The notes: generated by a model from the letters alone, not told the origin. A stretch of 64,000 nt of DNA from Burkholderia diffusa (GCF_001718315.1 NZ_CP013362.1:1240001-1304000), one strand, 5' to 3'; counted from the first letter of the stretch, positions 19,273 to 28,541 are shown. Numbers and translations are program-made.

Positions 19273-20028
19273 ATGGACTATCTGCTGACGCTTGCCGCCG
19301 ACCCCGCCGTCTGGGCCGCGCTCCTGACGCTTGTCGTGATGGAAGTCGTGCTCGGCATCGACAACCTGATCTTCATCTCGATCCTCAGCAACAAGCTGCC
19401 CGAAGCGCAGCGCGCCCGCACGCAGCGCCTGGGCATCGCACTCGCGCTCGTGATGCGCCTCGCGCTGCTCGGCAGCGTCGCATGGATCGCGAGCCTCACC
19501 GAACCCGTATTCACGCTGTTCGATCACGCGTTCTCGTGGCGCGACATGATCCTGCTGTCGGGCGGCCTGTTCCTCGTATGGAAGGCGACCACCGAGATCC
19601 ATCATCACGTGTCGCACGATGGCGACGCCGCGGGTGCGTCCGGCGGCGCGGCCGGCCTGACGGTATGGGCTGCGATCGGTCAGATCGTGATGCTCGACAT
19701 CGTGTTCTCGATCGACAGTATCGTGACCGCCATCGGCATGACCGCGCACATCCCGATCATGTTCGTCGCGGTGATCGTCGCGGTGAACGTGATGCTGTTC
19801 GCCGCGCAGCCGCTCGCACGTTTCATCGACCGCAATCCGACCATCGTGATGCTCGCGCTGTCGTTCCTCGTCGTGATCGGCATGACGCTGATCGCGGAAG
19901 GCTTCGGCTCGCACGTGCCGAAGGGCTATATCTACGCGGCGATGGCGTTCTCGGCGTTCGTCGAAGGCATGAACATGCTGGCGCGGCGGGCGAAGGCGAA
20001 GCGCACGGCGCGGGGCGAAGGTCACTGA
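19273..20028 (+). CDS. TerC-family integral membrane protein
   Basis: A 251-residue polytopic protein of the TerC/Alx family, which is linked to tellurium resistance, alkaline response and manganese export. It has about seven membrane segments, the family motif [13 protein letters not shown] with Asp in a membrane helix, and a second acidic motif [10 protein letters not shown] preferred ATG 19273 (MDYLL) to the in-frame GTG 19231, because family members begin there. The yybP-ykoY riboswitch often seen before terC genes was looked for and not recognised. Confidence 0.87.
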   Translation: MDYLLTLAADPAVWAALLTLVVMEVVLGIDNLIFISILSNKLPEAQRARTQRLGIALALVMRLALLGSVAWIASLTEPVFTLFDHAFSWRDMILLSGGLFLVWKATTEIHHHVSHDGDAAGASGGAAGLTVWAAIGQIVMLDIVFSIDSIVTAIGMTAHIPIMFVAVIVAVNVMLFAAQPLARFIDRNPTIVMLALSFLVVIGMTLIAEGFGSHVPKGYIYAAMAFSAFVEGMNMLARRAKAKRTARGEGH

Positions 20029-20088
20029 GAAAGCGGGCGGGGCCGCTCCCGCCATCGATTCGGAATGCTCAACGAAAGGAGAGGCGCG

Positions 20089-20391
20089 ATGAAATGCCCG
20101 GTCTGCAAGACGCCCGACCTGCTGATGGCCGAGCGCCGGTCGATCGAGATCGACTACTGTTCGACCTGCCGCGGCGTGTGGCTTGATCGCGGCGAACTCG
20201 ACAAGCTGATCGCACACGAAACAGGCGATGCGCCGCCGCGTCGCGACGAGCGGCCCGTGCAGCACGATGCGCAGGCGCCGCGCGGGCGTGGCGATGGCTG
20301 CGGGCGCGACGGCCGCTCGCACGATGACCGTTATCGGCACGACGGTCGGCGTCGCAAGAAATCGGTGTTCGACCTGTTCGATTTCGATTGA
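20089..20391 (+). CDS. Zinc-ribbon (zf-TFIIB) domain protein
   Basis: A 100-residue protein. The N-terminal zinc ribbon has CPVC (Cys3, Cys6) and CSTC (Cys24, Cys27) followed by RGVWLDRGEL, the zf-TFIIB signature. The rest is hydrophilic and rich in Arg, Asp and His, ending in a short hydrophobic KSVFDLFDFD tail. AAAGGAGAG precedes ATG 20089 at good spacing. It follows terC by 60 nt and may be co-transcribed. The function is unknown. Confidence 0.85.
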   Translation: MKCPVCKTPDLLMAERRSIEIDYCSTCRGVWLDRGELDKLIAHETGDAPPRRDERPVQHDAQAPRGRGDGCGRDGRSHDDRYRHDGRRRKKSVFDLFDFD

Positions 20392-20428
20392 GCGCGACGG
20401 CCGCGTGTCTCGTGCCGCGCGATGAAGA

Positions 20429-20462
20429 AAGCCCCGCCAGGCGTGATGCCCGGCGGGGCTTC
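20429..20462. terminator. Bidirectional terminator between the zinc-ribbon gene and the Hsp20 genes
   Basis: AAGCCCCGCC and GGCGGGGCTT arms pair around a short loop between convergent genes. T runs are short on both strands, so efficiency is uncertain. Confidence 0.7.
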
Positions 20463-20497
20463 ATCATGCGCGTCGCGCGATGGGCACGCGCCGGCGC

Positions 20498-20908
20498 TTA
20501 CGCGTTGCCGGCCGCCACGGCGATGCGGCGCGGGCGCGCTTCCTCGCGGCGCGGAATCGTCAACGTGAGCACGCCATCGCGCAGACTCGCATCGATCCGC
20601 GACGTGTCGAGATCGGTGCTCAGCACGAACGTGCGCGCGAAGCGCGGTGCGCGGACTTCGGCGTGCCGCACGCGCAGGTCGGCCGGCGTGTCGATGCGCG
20701 TATCGGCTTCGATCGTCAGCGTGTCGTCGTGCACCTTCACGTCGAGATTCTCGCGCGGCACACCCGGCAGGTCGGCGCGCAGCGTGACGCGATGTCGGTC
20801 TTCGACGATGTCGACGGCCGGCGAGATCGCGGGCCGGCGTGTGCTTTCGGCGGCGCGCGCATGGACCGCGCCGGCCTGGCGTTCGGTCAGGGTCTCGTTC
20901 ATGTTCAT
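20498..20908 (-). CDS. Small heat shock protein, Hsp20/alpha-crystallin family (second of pair)
   Basis: A 136-residue ATP-independent holdase chaperone. The alpha-crystallin domain spans about residues 35-125 with VDIVEDRHRVTLRADLPGV and the LRDGVLTLTIPR motif near the end. The start at 20908 (MNMNETL) is set by GGAG 7 nt upstream. It lies 16 nt after the first Hsp20 gene on the same strand, forming a two-gene operon. The two paralogues differ much in sequence, as in the IbpA/IbpB-type pairs that form mixed oligomers. Confidence 0.9.
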   Translation of the reverse strand: MNMNETLTERQAGAVHARAAESTRRPAISPAVDIVEDRHRVTLRADLPGVPRENLDVKVHDDTLTIEADTRIDTPADLRVRHAEVRAPRFARTFVLSTDLDTSRIDASLRDGVLTLTIPRREEARPRRIAVAAGNA

Positions 20909-20924
20909 GTCGTTCTCCTGAAGG

Positions 20925-21365
20925 TTACTGAACGTTGATCGCACGCGGCTTCGATGCCTCGCGCCGGCCGATGCGAATCAGCAGGCAGCCGTTTTCGTAA
21001 CGCGCGCTGACGTTGTCCGCGTCGGCGTTCTGCGGCAGATCGACCACCCGGCGGAACGCGCCGTGAAAGCGCTCCTGCGCATAGGTGCGCACGTCGTCGC
21101 CGTGCTCGTGCGGCGCGGTCTTGCGCTCGCCGCTGATCGTCAGCAGATCCTTGTCGATCGAGACGTCGAAGTCGGCCGCGGCCATGCCGGGGGCGAATGC
21201 GACGATCTCGATCGCATCGTCGGTCGCGCCGACGTTCAGCGCGGGAAACGCGCTCGGCCGCACCGCACGGATGCCGGTCGGAAACTCGCCGAACAGATTC
21301 GCCATCTGCCGCTGCACGCGGGCGAATTCATCGAACAGGTCGTGGCCGTGATGGATACCGCTCAT
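20925..21365 (-). CDS. Small heat shock protein, Hsp20/alpha-crystallin family (first of pair)
   Basis: A 146-residue small heat shock protein. The N-terminus (HDLFDEFARVQRQMANLFGE) resembles class A sHsps, followed by the crystallin domain with VDLPQNADADNVSARYENGCLLIRI. The start at 21365 follows GGAGG by about 6 nt. It is the promoter-proximal gene of the pair, with a sigma-32-like promoter about 130 nt upstream, so heat induction by RpoH is expected. Confidence 0.9.
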   Translation of the reverse strand: MSGIHHGHDLFDEFARVQRQMANLFGEFPTGIRAVRPSAFPALNVGATDDAIEIVAFAPGMAAADFDVSIDKDLLTISGERKTAPHEHGDDVRTYAQERFHGAFRRVVDLPQNADADNVSARYENGCLLIRIGRREASKPRAINVQ

Positions 21366-21493
21366 GAAGGTCCTCCGGAACATGAAACGCGAAAGACACG
21401 GCGACGCAACGCCGATGGCGAACGCGACGCGCGGTTTTCCGCTGAGTCGAAACGGGGGCAGTGCGTGTGACGGGCGCTGCCGGGCAACGGGTA

Positions 21494-21521
21494 ATTAGAG
21501 GTCGCCGCGGCGGTTTTCAAG
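21494..21521 (-). promoter_or_regulatory. Sigma-32 (RpoH)-like promoter for the Hsp20 operon
   Basis: On the minus strand CTTGAAA (complement of 21515-21521), a 13-nt spacer and CCTCTAAT (complement of 21494-21501) match the heat-shock consensus CTTGAAA-N13/14-CCCCATNT well. It leaves a leader of about 120 nt. Confidence 0.7.
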
Positions 21522-21610
21522 AGGGGAAGTGCAACCGGCATCAACGCATCGTGACGTGAATCGATGCGACAATCGTCGCGCAATTTACAGACCACGGAGG
21601 CGGGACGGGC

Positions 21611-22528
21611 ATGGACATTCAACGCATCGCGATCGTCGGGGCCGGCGTGATCGGCGCGAGCTGGGCGGCTTTTTATCTGTCGAAGGGCTTCGACGTCGTC
21701 GCGACCGATCCCGCACCGCAGGCCGATGCGCGGCTGCGCGACGCGCTCGCTGGATTTCTCGGTGAACGGGCCGCCGAACTTTCCGCGCGGCTGTCGTTCG
21801 ACGCGGATCTTTCCCGCGCGCTCGATGGCGTCGATTTCGTGCAGGAAAACGGCCCCGAACGGCTCGACCTGAAGCGCGCGCTGTACCGGCAGATGGACGA
21901 CGTGCTGCCCGCGCACGTGCCGATCGCGTCGAGTTCGTCGGGCCTGAAGATGTCCGACATCCAGACCGCGTGCGACAAGCACCCGGAACGTTGCCTGATC
22001 GCGCATCCGTTCAACCCGCCGCACTTGATTCCGCTCGTCGAGCTGGTTGGCGGCGACGCGACCGACCCGAGCGTGATCGCGCGCGTGAAGGGCTTCTACG
22101 ACGCGCTCGGCAAGCAGACGATCGTGCTCAACAAGGAAATGACCGGCCACGTTGCGAACCGGCTCGCGGCCGCGCTGTTTCGCGAGGTGTATCACCTCGT
22201 TGGCGAGGGCGTGGTGAGCGTCGCCGACGCGGACAAGGCGGTTGCTTGGGGCCCCGGCTTGCGCTGGGGGCTGATGGGGCAGTGCCTGACCTATCACCTC
22301 GGCGGCGGCGCGGGCGGGATCGCACACTTCCTCGAACATCTGTCGGGGCCGATCGCGACGTGGTGGGACGATCTCGGCACGCCGTCGTTCGATCCGGGCG
22401 TCGATCGCAAGCTCAACGAAGAATTACGAGCGATCCAGGGCGAACGTTCGATGCAGGAACTGGCGGCCGAGCGCGACCGGTTGCTCGTCGAGCTGATCGA
22501 CGCGCGGCGCCGCAGCTTCCTGCCCTGA
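21611..22528 (+). CDS. 3-hydroxyacyl-CoA dehydrogenase family protein
   Basis: A 305-residue NAD-dependent dehydrogenase. The N-terminal Rossmann motif is GAGVIG (10-15). The catalytic region has SSSSGL and the His of AHPFNPPHLIPLVE, and the C-terminal helical domain starts with KEMTGHVANRLAAALFRE. The NPPHLIPLVE form and length resemble the L-carnitine dehydrogenase/lambda-crystallin branch rather than beta-oxidation FadB. The substrate is not certain. A GGAGG ribosome-binding site precedes ATG 21611. It is divergent from the Hsp20 operon. Confidence 0.85.
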   Translation: MDIQRIAIVGAGVIGASWAAFYLSKGFDVVATDPAPQADARLRDALAGFLGERAAELSARLSFDADLSRALDGVDFVQENGPERLDLKRALYRQMDDVLPAHVPIASSSSGLKMSDIQTACDKHPERCLIAHPFNPPHLIPLVELVGGDATDPSVIARVKGFYDALGKQTIVLNKEMTGHVANRLAAALFREVYHLVGEGVVSVADADKAVAWGPGLRWGLMGQCLTYHLGGGAGGIAHFLEHLSGPIATWWDDLGTPSFDPGVDRKLNEELRAIQGERSMQELAAERDRLLVELIDARRRSFLP

Positions 22529-22566
22529 GCGCGTCGCCGCGCGGCGTTTGGGGCGACCTTGACAGG

Positions 22567-22845
22567 CTATTGCTGGACGGCCGTTCGCGGCGCCCGCGGC
22601 GTCTGCGCGAGCCACGCGGGCTGCGCGGCCTGCACCAGTTCGCGATTGCGTGCTCGCGTCGCGGCATTCGGCGGATAGTTGCCGTCGTTGGTCGGCAGTT
22701 CGCCGTCGAGGTACGCCTGCTTCAACTGGGCGAGCACCTCCGCGCGCGTCAGGCCCTGCGCGGGCGCAGCGGCATCGGTTTGTGCAAAGGCTGGGGACAG
22801 CAGCGCGGCTGCGGCGGTCGCGACGGCGAATCGCAAGACGTTCAT
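22567..22845 (-). CDS. DUF4148 domain exported protein
   Basis: A 92-residue small secreted protein. A signal peptide of about 21 residues ends at AFA-Q. The mature part has LTRAEVLAQLKQAYLDGELP, the DUF4148 signature common and often multicopy in Burkholderia. The function is unknown. It converges on the dehydrogenase gene with 38 nt between them. Confidence 0.88.
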   Translation of the reverse strand: MNVLRFAVATAAAALLSPAFAQTDAAAPAQGLTRAEVLAQLKQAYLDGELPTNDGNYPPNAATRARNRELVQAAQPAWLAQTPRAPRTAVQQ

Positions 22846-23025
22846 GGTGTGCTCCGATCAAGGGGACGGGACAGCGGACGCGCGGCACACTGCCTGCCGT
22901 GCATTCCGAGGGGTCCCATTGTCGCGAGCGGGCGCTGCGCGGACGCTGACGCGTTTCGGGCAAGACTGTCAGTTGCGCGCTCACGCCGCAGCGGGGCGGC
23001 GTCGGCGTAACGGCGAAGGCGATCG

Positions 23026-23874
23026 CTACAGCTCGGCCGCCGCCGCGATCAGCGTCGCTTCGAGCGCGAGCGTCGAACGGGATGCGGCCGCGGGCCGGTC
23101 GATCACGTATTCGAGTTCGCCGAGCTCGGGCAGCCCCGCGTCGAGCCGCGCGAGCCCGGCCGGAATCACGTAGCCGGCGAACGCGCTGACGCCGAGTCCC
23201 GCGCTCGCCGCCGCGCGCAGCACCGCGATGCTGCTGCTCACGACGGCGATCCGGTACGGGCGGCCGACTGCCTCGAGCGACTCGAGCACGCGTCGGCGCG
23301 ATACGCTGGGCTCCGGATGCATCGCGAGCGGCAGCACGGCCTCGTGGCCGGTGATCCGCGAATCGGGGCCGGTGCACCAGTACAGCGGTTCGCTGCGGAT
23401 CACGCGGCCGCGCCGGCTGCCCGCGACGCGCTTCGCGAACACCAGATCGTGGCGGCCTTCGTCGAGCGCGTCGAACAGGTCGCCCGACAACCCCGTCGAG
23501 ATCGCGAGCTCGACATCCGGATTGCGCTGCACGAAGCTCGCGAGCGCGGCCGTCAGGTGCGCGGACGCGAAATCCTCCGACATCGCAAGCCGCACCTTGC
23601 CCGACAGCGGCGGGCCGCACACCGACGTGATCGCCTCGTCCATCAGTTCCAGGATGCGCACCGCGTAGCGGAACAGCGCGTCGCCGTGCTGCGACAGGTG
23701 CACGTTGCGCGTGTCGCGCTCGAACAGCGGCCGGTCGAGCAGCTCCTCGAGGCGGCGGATATGCTGGCTGACGGTCGATTGCGACAGGCTCACGCGCTCG
23801 GACGCGGCGGTGAAACTGCCGGACTGGGCGACGGCGACGAAGCTGCGCAGCAGCTCGGGCGGTAATGGACGCAT
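23026..23874 (-). CDS. mdcR: LysR-family regulator, probable MdcR of the malonate locus
   Basis: A 282-residue LysR regulator. The winged helix-turn-helix has ELLRSFVAVAQSGSFTAASE and LSQSTVSQHIRRLEE, followed by the effector domain. The start at 23874 (MRPLPPELL) is the family's N-terminus; the frame stays open to 24012 without similarity. The gene is divergent from madL with a 333-nt gap. Malonate operons of Klebsiella and Pseudomonas carry a LysR-type MdcR, so the symbol rests on context rather than on specific residues. Confidence 0.8.
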   Translation of the reverse strand: MRPLPPELLRSFVAVAQSGSFTAASERVSLSQSTVSQHIRRLEELLDRPLFERDTRNVHLSQHGDALFRYAVRILELMDEAITSVCGPPLSGKVRLAMSEDFASAHLTAALASFVQRNPDVELAISTGLSGDLFDALDEGRHDLVFAKRVAGSRRGRVIRSEPLYWCTGPDSRITGHEAVLPLAMHPEPSVSRRRVLESLEAVGRPYRIAVVSSSIAVLRAAASAGLGVSAFAGYVIPAGLARLDAGLPELGELEYVIDRPAAASRSTLALEATLIAAAAEL

Positions 23875-24207
23875 TGCTAAATCCACTGAATCGGTTTCGA
23901 CAACTTCATAAATGGCCGGATTTTGCGGCGCTAGTATCGGATCACGCCCTGGTGCGGCCCATGCAGACGGGGCGCAACGGACGCGTAGCCCGTGTCGCGC
24001 CGCCGGCTGCATCGGTCAGTCTAAGCCATCCGGCGTCCGGCCCGAAACCGCATCATCCCATCGACCGCCCGAGAACGCGCTCGCACGACGAGCCGCCGGG
24101 CCGCGGCGCACCGCCGCGGGAGACAGACCGTCCGCGCCCGGGATCGGCGTGCGGGCCTGACTCCCGCATGCGTCAGGCGCCCGTCACGAAGAGACTGGAG
24201 ACGACTC
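23875..24207. promoter_or_regulatory. Divergent control region, mdcR-madL
   Basis: A 333-nt intergenic region without a gene. The part near mdcR is AT-richer (23878-23920) and a TAGTAT -10-like box pointing to madL lies near 23931. LysR T-N11-A sites are expected here, but I could not single one out. Confidence 0.45.
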
Positions 24208-24603
24208 ATGATCATCTACGGAACCGCGCTGCTGGCGTTCTGCCATCTGGCCGGACTGTTCCTCGGCGACCTGCTGGGCGCCGCGATCGGCGTGAAGACC
24301 AACGTCGGCGGCGTCGGTATCGCGATGCTCCTGCTGATCTGCCTGCGCCTGTGGCTGCACCGGCGTGGCTGGCTCCCGAAGGAGACCGAGGCGGGGGTCG
24401 GTTTCTGGGGCGCGATGTACATCCCGGTCGTCGTCGCGATGGCCGCGAACCAGAACGTGGTCGCCGCGCTGAAGGGCGGGCCGGTCGCGCTGCTCGCCGC
24501 CATCGGCGCGGTCGCGATCTGCGCATGCTGCATCGCGGTACTCGTGCGCACGGGGCGCGACGACACGGCCTTCGCGGGCGTGCCGCAATTCGAACAACAG
24601 TGA
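24208..24603 (+). CDS. madL: Malonate transporter subunit MadL
   Basis: A 131-residue membrane protein with about four hydrophobic helices. It is the small subunit of the two-component sodium-dependent malonate transporter MadLM. Matching stretches are GTALLAFCHLAGLFLGD, GVKTNVGGVGIAMLLL and GFWGAMYIPVVVAMAANQNV. It is followed after 11 nt by madM and heads the malonate operon. Confidence 0.92.
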   Translation: MIIYGTALLAFCHLAGLFLGDLLGAAIGVKTNVGGVGIAMLLLICLRLWLHRRGWLPKETEAGVGFWGAMYIPVVVAMAANQNVVAALKGGPVALLAAIGAVAICACCIAVLVRTGRDDTAFAGVPQFEQQ

Positions 24604-24614
24604 CGGAGGCCGCC

Positions 24615-25382
24615 ATGCTGCAGATGCTCGAAAAAACCGTCGCCCACAACGGGCTCGTCGCGTCGTTCGCGCTGGTCGGCCTGATCATGTGGCTGTCGTC
24701 GATCGCGTCGCGCAAGCTCACCTTCGGCCGCGTGCACGGTTCCGCGATCGCGATCGTGATCGGCCTTGCGCTCGCGTATGTCGGCGGTGCGTTCACCGGA
24801 GGGGAAAAGGGAATCGCCGACGTGCCGCTGTTCGCGGGCGTCGGCCTGATGGGCGGTGCGATGCTGCGCGATTTCGCGATCGTCGCGACCGCGTTCGAAG
24901 TGCAGCCGACCGAGGCGCGCAAGGCGGGCCTCGTCGGCGTCGTGTCGCTGTTGCTCGGCACCGTGCTGCCGTTCATCGTCGGCGCGTGCGTCGCGCGTGC
25001 GTTCGGCTACACCGATGCGGTCAGCATGACGACCATCGGCGCGGGCGCCGTCACCTACATCGTCGGGCCCGTCACGGGTGCCGCGATCGGCGCGAGTTCC
25101 GACGTGATCGCGCTCAGCATCGCGACGGGCCTCGTGAAGGCGATCATCGTGATGATCGGTACGCCGGTCGCGGCTGGCTTCATGGGCCTGAGGACGCCGC
25201 GCTCCGCGATGATCTTCGGCGGCCTCGCCGGCACCGTGAGCGGCGTGAGCGCGGGCCTTGCCGCGACCGATCGCCGGCTCGTGCCGTATGGCGCGCTGGT
25301 CGCGACGTTCCATACCGGCGTCGGCTGCCTGCTCGGGCCGTCGGTGCTGTTCTTCACCACGCGCGCGCTGGTCGGTGCGTGA
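24615..25382 (+). CDS. madM: Malonate transporter subunit MadM
   Basis: The 255-residue large subunit of the malonate:Na+ symporter with about seven to nine membrane segments. Typical glycine-rich motifs are GVGLMGGAMLRDFAIVATAFE, GAVTYIVGPVTGAAIG and GLAGTVSGVSAGLAATD. It starts 11 nt after madL. The next gene, mdcA, is 175 nt downstream, so the transporter may be partly separate from the decarboxylase transcript. Confidence 0.92.
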   Translation: MLQMLEKTVAHNGLVASFALVGLIMWLSSIASRKLTFGRVHGSAIAIVIGLALAYVGGAFTGGEKGIADVPLFAGVGLMGGAMLRDFAIVATAFEVQPTEARKAGLVGVVSLLLGTVLPFIVGACVARAFGYTDAVSMTTIGAGAVTYIVGPVTGAAIGASSDVIALSIATGLVKAIIVMIGTPVAAGFMGLRTPRSAMIFGGLAGTVSGVSAGLAATDRRLVPYGALVATFHTGVGCLLGPSVLFFTTRALVGA

Positions 25383-25557
25383 GCGCGCATCGCCCGTCGC
25401 GCGCGATCCAGGCGGCCCGCGCGTGCATCCGTCGCGTGCGGGCGCCGGCGCGCCGCATCCATCGCGGTGTCCTCTGAGTCGGATTCGTCAACATCATCAA
25501 TCGGCGGCGGCGCCAGGCTTAGAATGCCGCTGAACCATCGAAGCGGGAGAACTGTTC

Positions 25558-27204
25558 ATGACGGGATGGAATCACGCGCGGCAGGCGCGCGATGCACGCC
25601 TCGCGGCCGGCGCGGCCTTCGCGCGCGGCAAGCGGGTCGATGCGCGCGATACCGTCGCGTTGCTCGAAGCGGTGCTGCGGCCCGGCGACCGCGTGTGCCT
25701 CGAAGGCGACAACCAGAAGCAGGCCGACCTGCTCGCGACGGCACTCGCGGACGTCGATAGCGCGAAGATCCACGATCTGCACATGGTGCAGTCCGGCGTC
25801 GTGCTGCCCGAGCATCTCGACGTATTCGAGCGCGGGATCGCGAAGCGGCTCGACTTCGCATATTCGGGCCCGCAGTCGCAGCGGATCGCAAAACTGTTGT
25901 TCGGCGGCAAGATCGCACTCGGCGCGGTGCACACGTATCTCGAGCTGTTCGCGCGCTACTTCATCGACCTCACGCCGCAAGTCGCGCTGATCGCGGCGGT
26001 CAGCGCGGATGCCGACGGAAACCTGTACACCGGCCCTAACACGGAGGACACGCCGACCGTCGTCGAGGCCACCGCGTTCAAGGACGGCATCGTGATCGCG
26101 CAGGTCGACCGCATCGTCGACAAGGTGCCGCGCGTCGACATTCCGGGCGATCGCGTGCATTTCGTCGTCGAGGCCGGCCGGCCGTTCTACGTCGAGCCGC
26201 TGTTCACGCGCGACCCGGCCGCGATCACCGAGACCCAGATCCTGACCGCGATGCTCGCGATCAAGGGCATCTATGAACCCTACGGGATCAAGCGGCTGAA
26301 CCACGGGATCGGCTTCAACACGGCCGCGATCGAGCTGCTGCTGCCGACCTACGGCGCGAAGCTCGGGCTGAAGGGCAAGGTCTGCACGCATTGGGCGCTC
26401 AATCCGCACCCGACGCTGATTCCGGCGATCGAATCGGGCTGGGTCGAGCAGATCCACTGCTTCGGCTCCGAAGTCGGGATGGACGACTACATCCGCGCGC
26501 GCTCCGACGTGTGGTTCACGGGCCCCGACGGGTCGCTTCGCTCGAACCGTGCGTTCTGCCAGACCGCCGGCCTTTACGCGTGCGACATGTTCATCGGCTC
26601 GACGCTGCAGATCGACCTGGCAGGCCATTCGTCGACGGTCACGGCCGAGCGCATCGCCGGGTTCGGCGGCGCGCCGAACATGGGCAGCGACGCGCGCGGC
26701 CGCCGTCACCCGAGCGAGCCGTGGCTGAAGGCCGGCGCGCAAGCCGACCCCGATACGCCCGCCGCGCTCAGGCGCGGCCGCAAGCTGGTCGTGCAGATCG
26801 GCGAGACCTTCGGCGACAAGAACGTGCCGATGTTCGTCGAGAAGCTCGATGCGCTGAAGCTCGCCGACAAGCTGCAGCTCGACCTCGCGCCGATCATGGT
26901 CTACGGCGACGACGTCACGCACATCGTCACCGAGGAAGGGATCGCGAACCTGCTGATGTGTCGCGACAAGGACGAACGCGAGCACGCCATTCGCGGCGTG
27001 GCCGGCTATACGGAAGTTGGCCGCGGCCGCGACCGCGGGATGGTGGAGCGGCTGCGCGAGCGCGGCGTGATCCGCCGCCCGGAGGATCTCGGCATCGATC
27101 CGCTCGACGCCGACCGCCGCTGGCTCGCCGCGCGCTCGATCAAGGATCTCGTGCACTGGTCGGGCGGTCTGTATGCGCCGCCGGCCCGGTTCCGCAACTG
27201 GTGA
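25558..27204 (+). CDS. mdcA: Malonate decarboxylase alpha subunit (acetyl-S-ACP:malonate ACP transferase)
   Basis: A 548-residue subunit that exchanges acetyl for malonyl on the acyl carrier protein MdcC. It matches MdcA along its full length: CLEGDNQKQAD, DLHMVQSGVVLPEHLD, GPNTEDTPTVVEATAF, NHGIGFNTAAIELLLPTYG and FGGAPNMGSDARGRRHPSEPW. The family resembles CoA transferases. mdcC starts 10 nt after its stop. Confidence 0.95.
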   Translation: MTGWNHARQARDARLAAGAAFARGKRVDARDTVALLEAVLRPGDRVCLEGDNQKQADLLATALADVDSAKIHDLHMVQSGVVLPEHLDVFERGIAKRLDFAYSGPQSQRIAKLLFGGKIALGAVHTYLELFARYFIDLTPQVALIAAVSADADGNLYTGPNTEDTPTVVEATAFKDGIVIAQVDRIVDKVPRVDIPGDRVHFVVEAGRPFYVEPLFTRDPAAITETQILTAMLAIKGIYEPYGIKRLNHGIGFNTAAIELLLPTYGAKLGLKGKVCTHWALNPHPTLIPAIESGWVEQIHCFGSEVGMDDYIRARSDVWFTGPDGSLRSNRAFCQTAGLYACDMFIGSTLQIDLAGHSSTVTAERIAGFGGAPNMGSDARGRRHPSEPWLKAGAQADPDTPAALRRGRKLVVQIGETFGDKNVPMFVEKLDALKLADKLQLDLAPIMVYGDDVTHIVTEEGIANLLMCRDKDEREHAIRGVAGYTEVGRGRDRGMVERLRERGVIRRPEDLGIDPLDADRRWLAARSIKDLVHWSGGLYAPPARFRNW

Positions 27205-27214
27205 GGAAGAGGGC

Positions 27215-27529
27215 ATGGAACAGTTGAACTATCGCTTCACCGCGCGCGCGCGGGCGCGGGGCGAACTGGCCACGGCGCTTGTCGGCGTGGTCGCGTCGGG
27301 CAATCTCGAGGTGCTGGTCGAGCGCGTGCTGCCGGGCAACGAGTGCGAGATCGACATCCGCACCGCGGCGGTCGGTTTCGGCGCGGTGTGGCAGGCGGTC
27401 GTGTCGGACTTCGTCGATCGGCGCGCACCGGGCGGCCTCAAGCTGTCGATCAACGACGGCGGCGCGCGGCCCGACATGGTGTCGCTGCGGCTCGCGCAGG
27501 CCGTGCGCGCGATCGAGGGAGACGCATGA
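27215..27529 (+). CDS. mdcC: Malonate decarboxylase acyl carrier protein (delta subunit)
   Basis: A 104-residue acyl carrier protein that bears the 2'-(5''-triphosphoribosyl)-3'-dephospho-CoA group. The attachment serine is Ser28 in VVASGNLEVLVE. GAGG-type spacing before ATG 27215 supports this start over the longer open frame. The stop overlaps the mdcD start as ATGA. Confidence 0.93.
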   Translation: MEQLNYRFTARARARGELATALVGVVASGNLEVLVERVLPGNECEIDIRTAAVGFGAVWQAVVSDFVDRRAPGGLKLSINDGGARPDMVSLRLAQAVRAIEGDA

Positions 27530-28449
27530 TGACCGACGCGATCCACGACGCACCCGCGTTCGTCGCGAACGCTGCGAGCTGGTACGAAGCGTCGGCGCGC
27601 CAGCGCGTCGACGGGCTGCTCGACGCGGGCAGCTTCACGGAATTTCTCGGCCCGGGCGAGCGCGTGACGAGCCCGCACCTGCCGCTGTTCGACCTGCCGC
27701 AGCAGTTCGACGACGGGATGGTGGTCGGCCACGGCCGGCTCGACGGCCGGGCGGTGTTCGTCGCCGCGCAGGAAGGCCGCTTCATGGGCGGCGCGTTCGG
27801 CGAGGTGCACGGCGCGAAGCTCACGGGGTTGCTGCGTGCGGCGCGCGAACTCGGCACGCCGGTGCTGATCCTGTTCGATACCGGCGGCGTGCGGCTGCAG
27901 GAAGCGAATGCGGGCGAGCTCGCGATCGCCGAGATCATGCGTGCGCTCGTCGACGCGCGCGCGGCGGGCGTGCCGGTGATCGGGCTGATCGGCGGGCGCG
28001 CGGGCTGCTACGGCGGCGGCGGGCTGCTCGCCGCGTGCTGCTCGGCGCTCGCGGTGTCCGAGCAGGGGCGCATCAGCGTGTCGGGGCCCGAGGTGATCGA
28101 GACCAATCGCGGCGTCGAGGAATTCGACGCGAAGGACCGCGCGCTGATCTGGCGCACGATGGGCGGCAAGCATCGTCGGCTGATCGGCGGCGCGGACCGT
28201 TACGTGGCCGATACGCCCGACGCGTTTCGCGCGGCCGCGCTCGAGCTGATCGACCGTGCGCCGGCATTCGATGCCGCGATGCTGCGTGCGGAGCAGGCGC
28301 GGCTCGAAGCACGCGTCGAGCGGTTCGGCACGTGCAAGGATGCGCTCGACGTGTGGCGCGCGCTCGGCGCGAGCGAGCCGGAAGCGATTCCCGGCATGCC
28401 CGACGACGAATTCGCGAAGCTCGCCGATCAATTGCAGGAGCAGAAATGA
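27526..28449 (+). CDS. mdcD: Malonate decarboxylase beta subunit
   Basis: A 307-residue subunit that with MdcE decarboxylates malonyl-S-ACP to acetyl-S-ACP. It has the carboxyltransferase (crotonase-like) fold: FVAAQEGRFMGGAFGEVHGAK, LFDTGGVRLQEANAGE and GGRAGCYGGGGL. ATG 27526 overlaps the mdcC stop by 4 nt; a second ATG at 27529 is possible. An unusual 181-nt gap separates it from mdcE, its partner subunit. Confidence 0.94.
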   Translation: MMTDAIHDAPAFVANAASWYEASARQRVDGLLDAGSFTEFLGPGERVTSPHLPLFDLPQQFDDGMVVGHGRLDGRAVFVAAQEGRFMGGAFGEVHGAKLTGLLRAARELGTPVLILFDTGGVRLQEANAGELAIAEIMRALVDARAAGVPVIGLIGGRAGCYGGGGLLAACCSALAVSEQGRISVSGPEVIETNRGVEEFDAKDRALIWRTMGGKHRRLIGGADRYVADTPDAFRAAALELIDRAPAFDAAMLRAEQARLEARVERFGTCKDALDVWRALGASEPEAIPGMPDDEFAKLADQLQEQK

Positions 28450-28504
28450 AACGACTTCCACGCTCACATCGTTCGCTGTCTAACGGAGCCGTCGCTTCAG
28501 CGCT

Positions 28505-28541
28505 TGCTCCGGCGCGATGCATGGCGCCTCACGACGGAGCA
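28505..28541 (+). repeat. Two-part hairpin in the mdcD-mdcE spacer
   Basis: TGCTCC (28505-28510) pairs with GGAGCA (28536-28541) and, inside, GGCGC (28511-28515) pairs with GCGCC (28524-28528), leaving an 8-nt loop and a one-sided bulge. It lies in the 181-nt spacer of an otherwise overlapping operon and may act on mRNA processing or translation. Confidence 0.5.
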
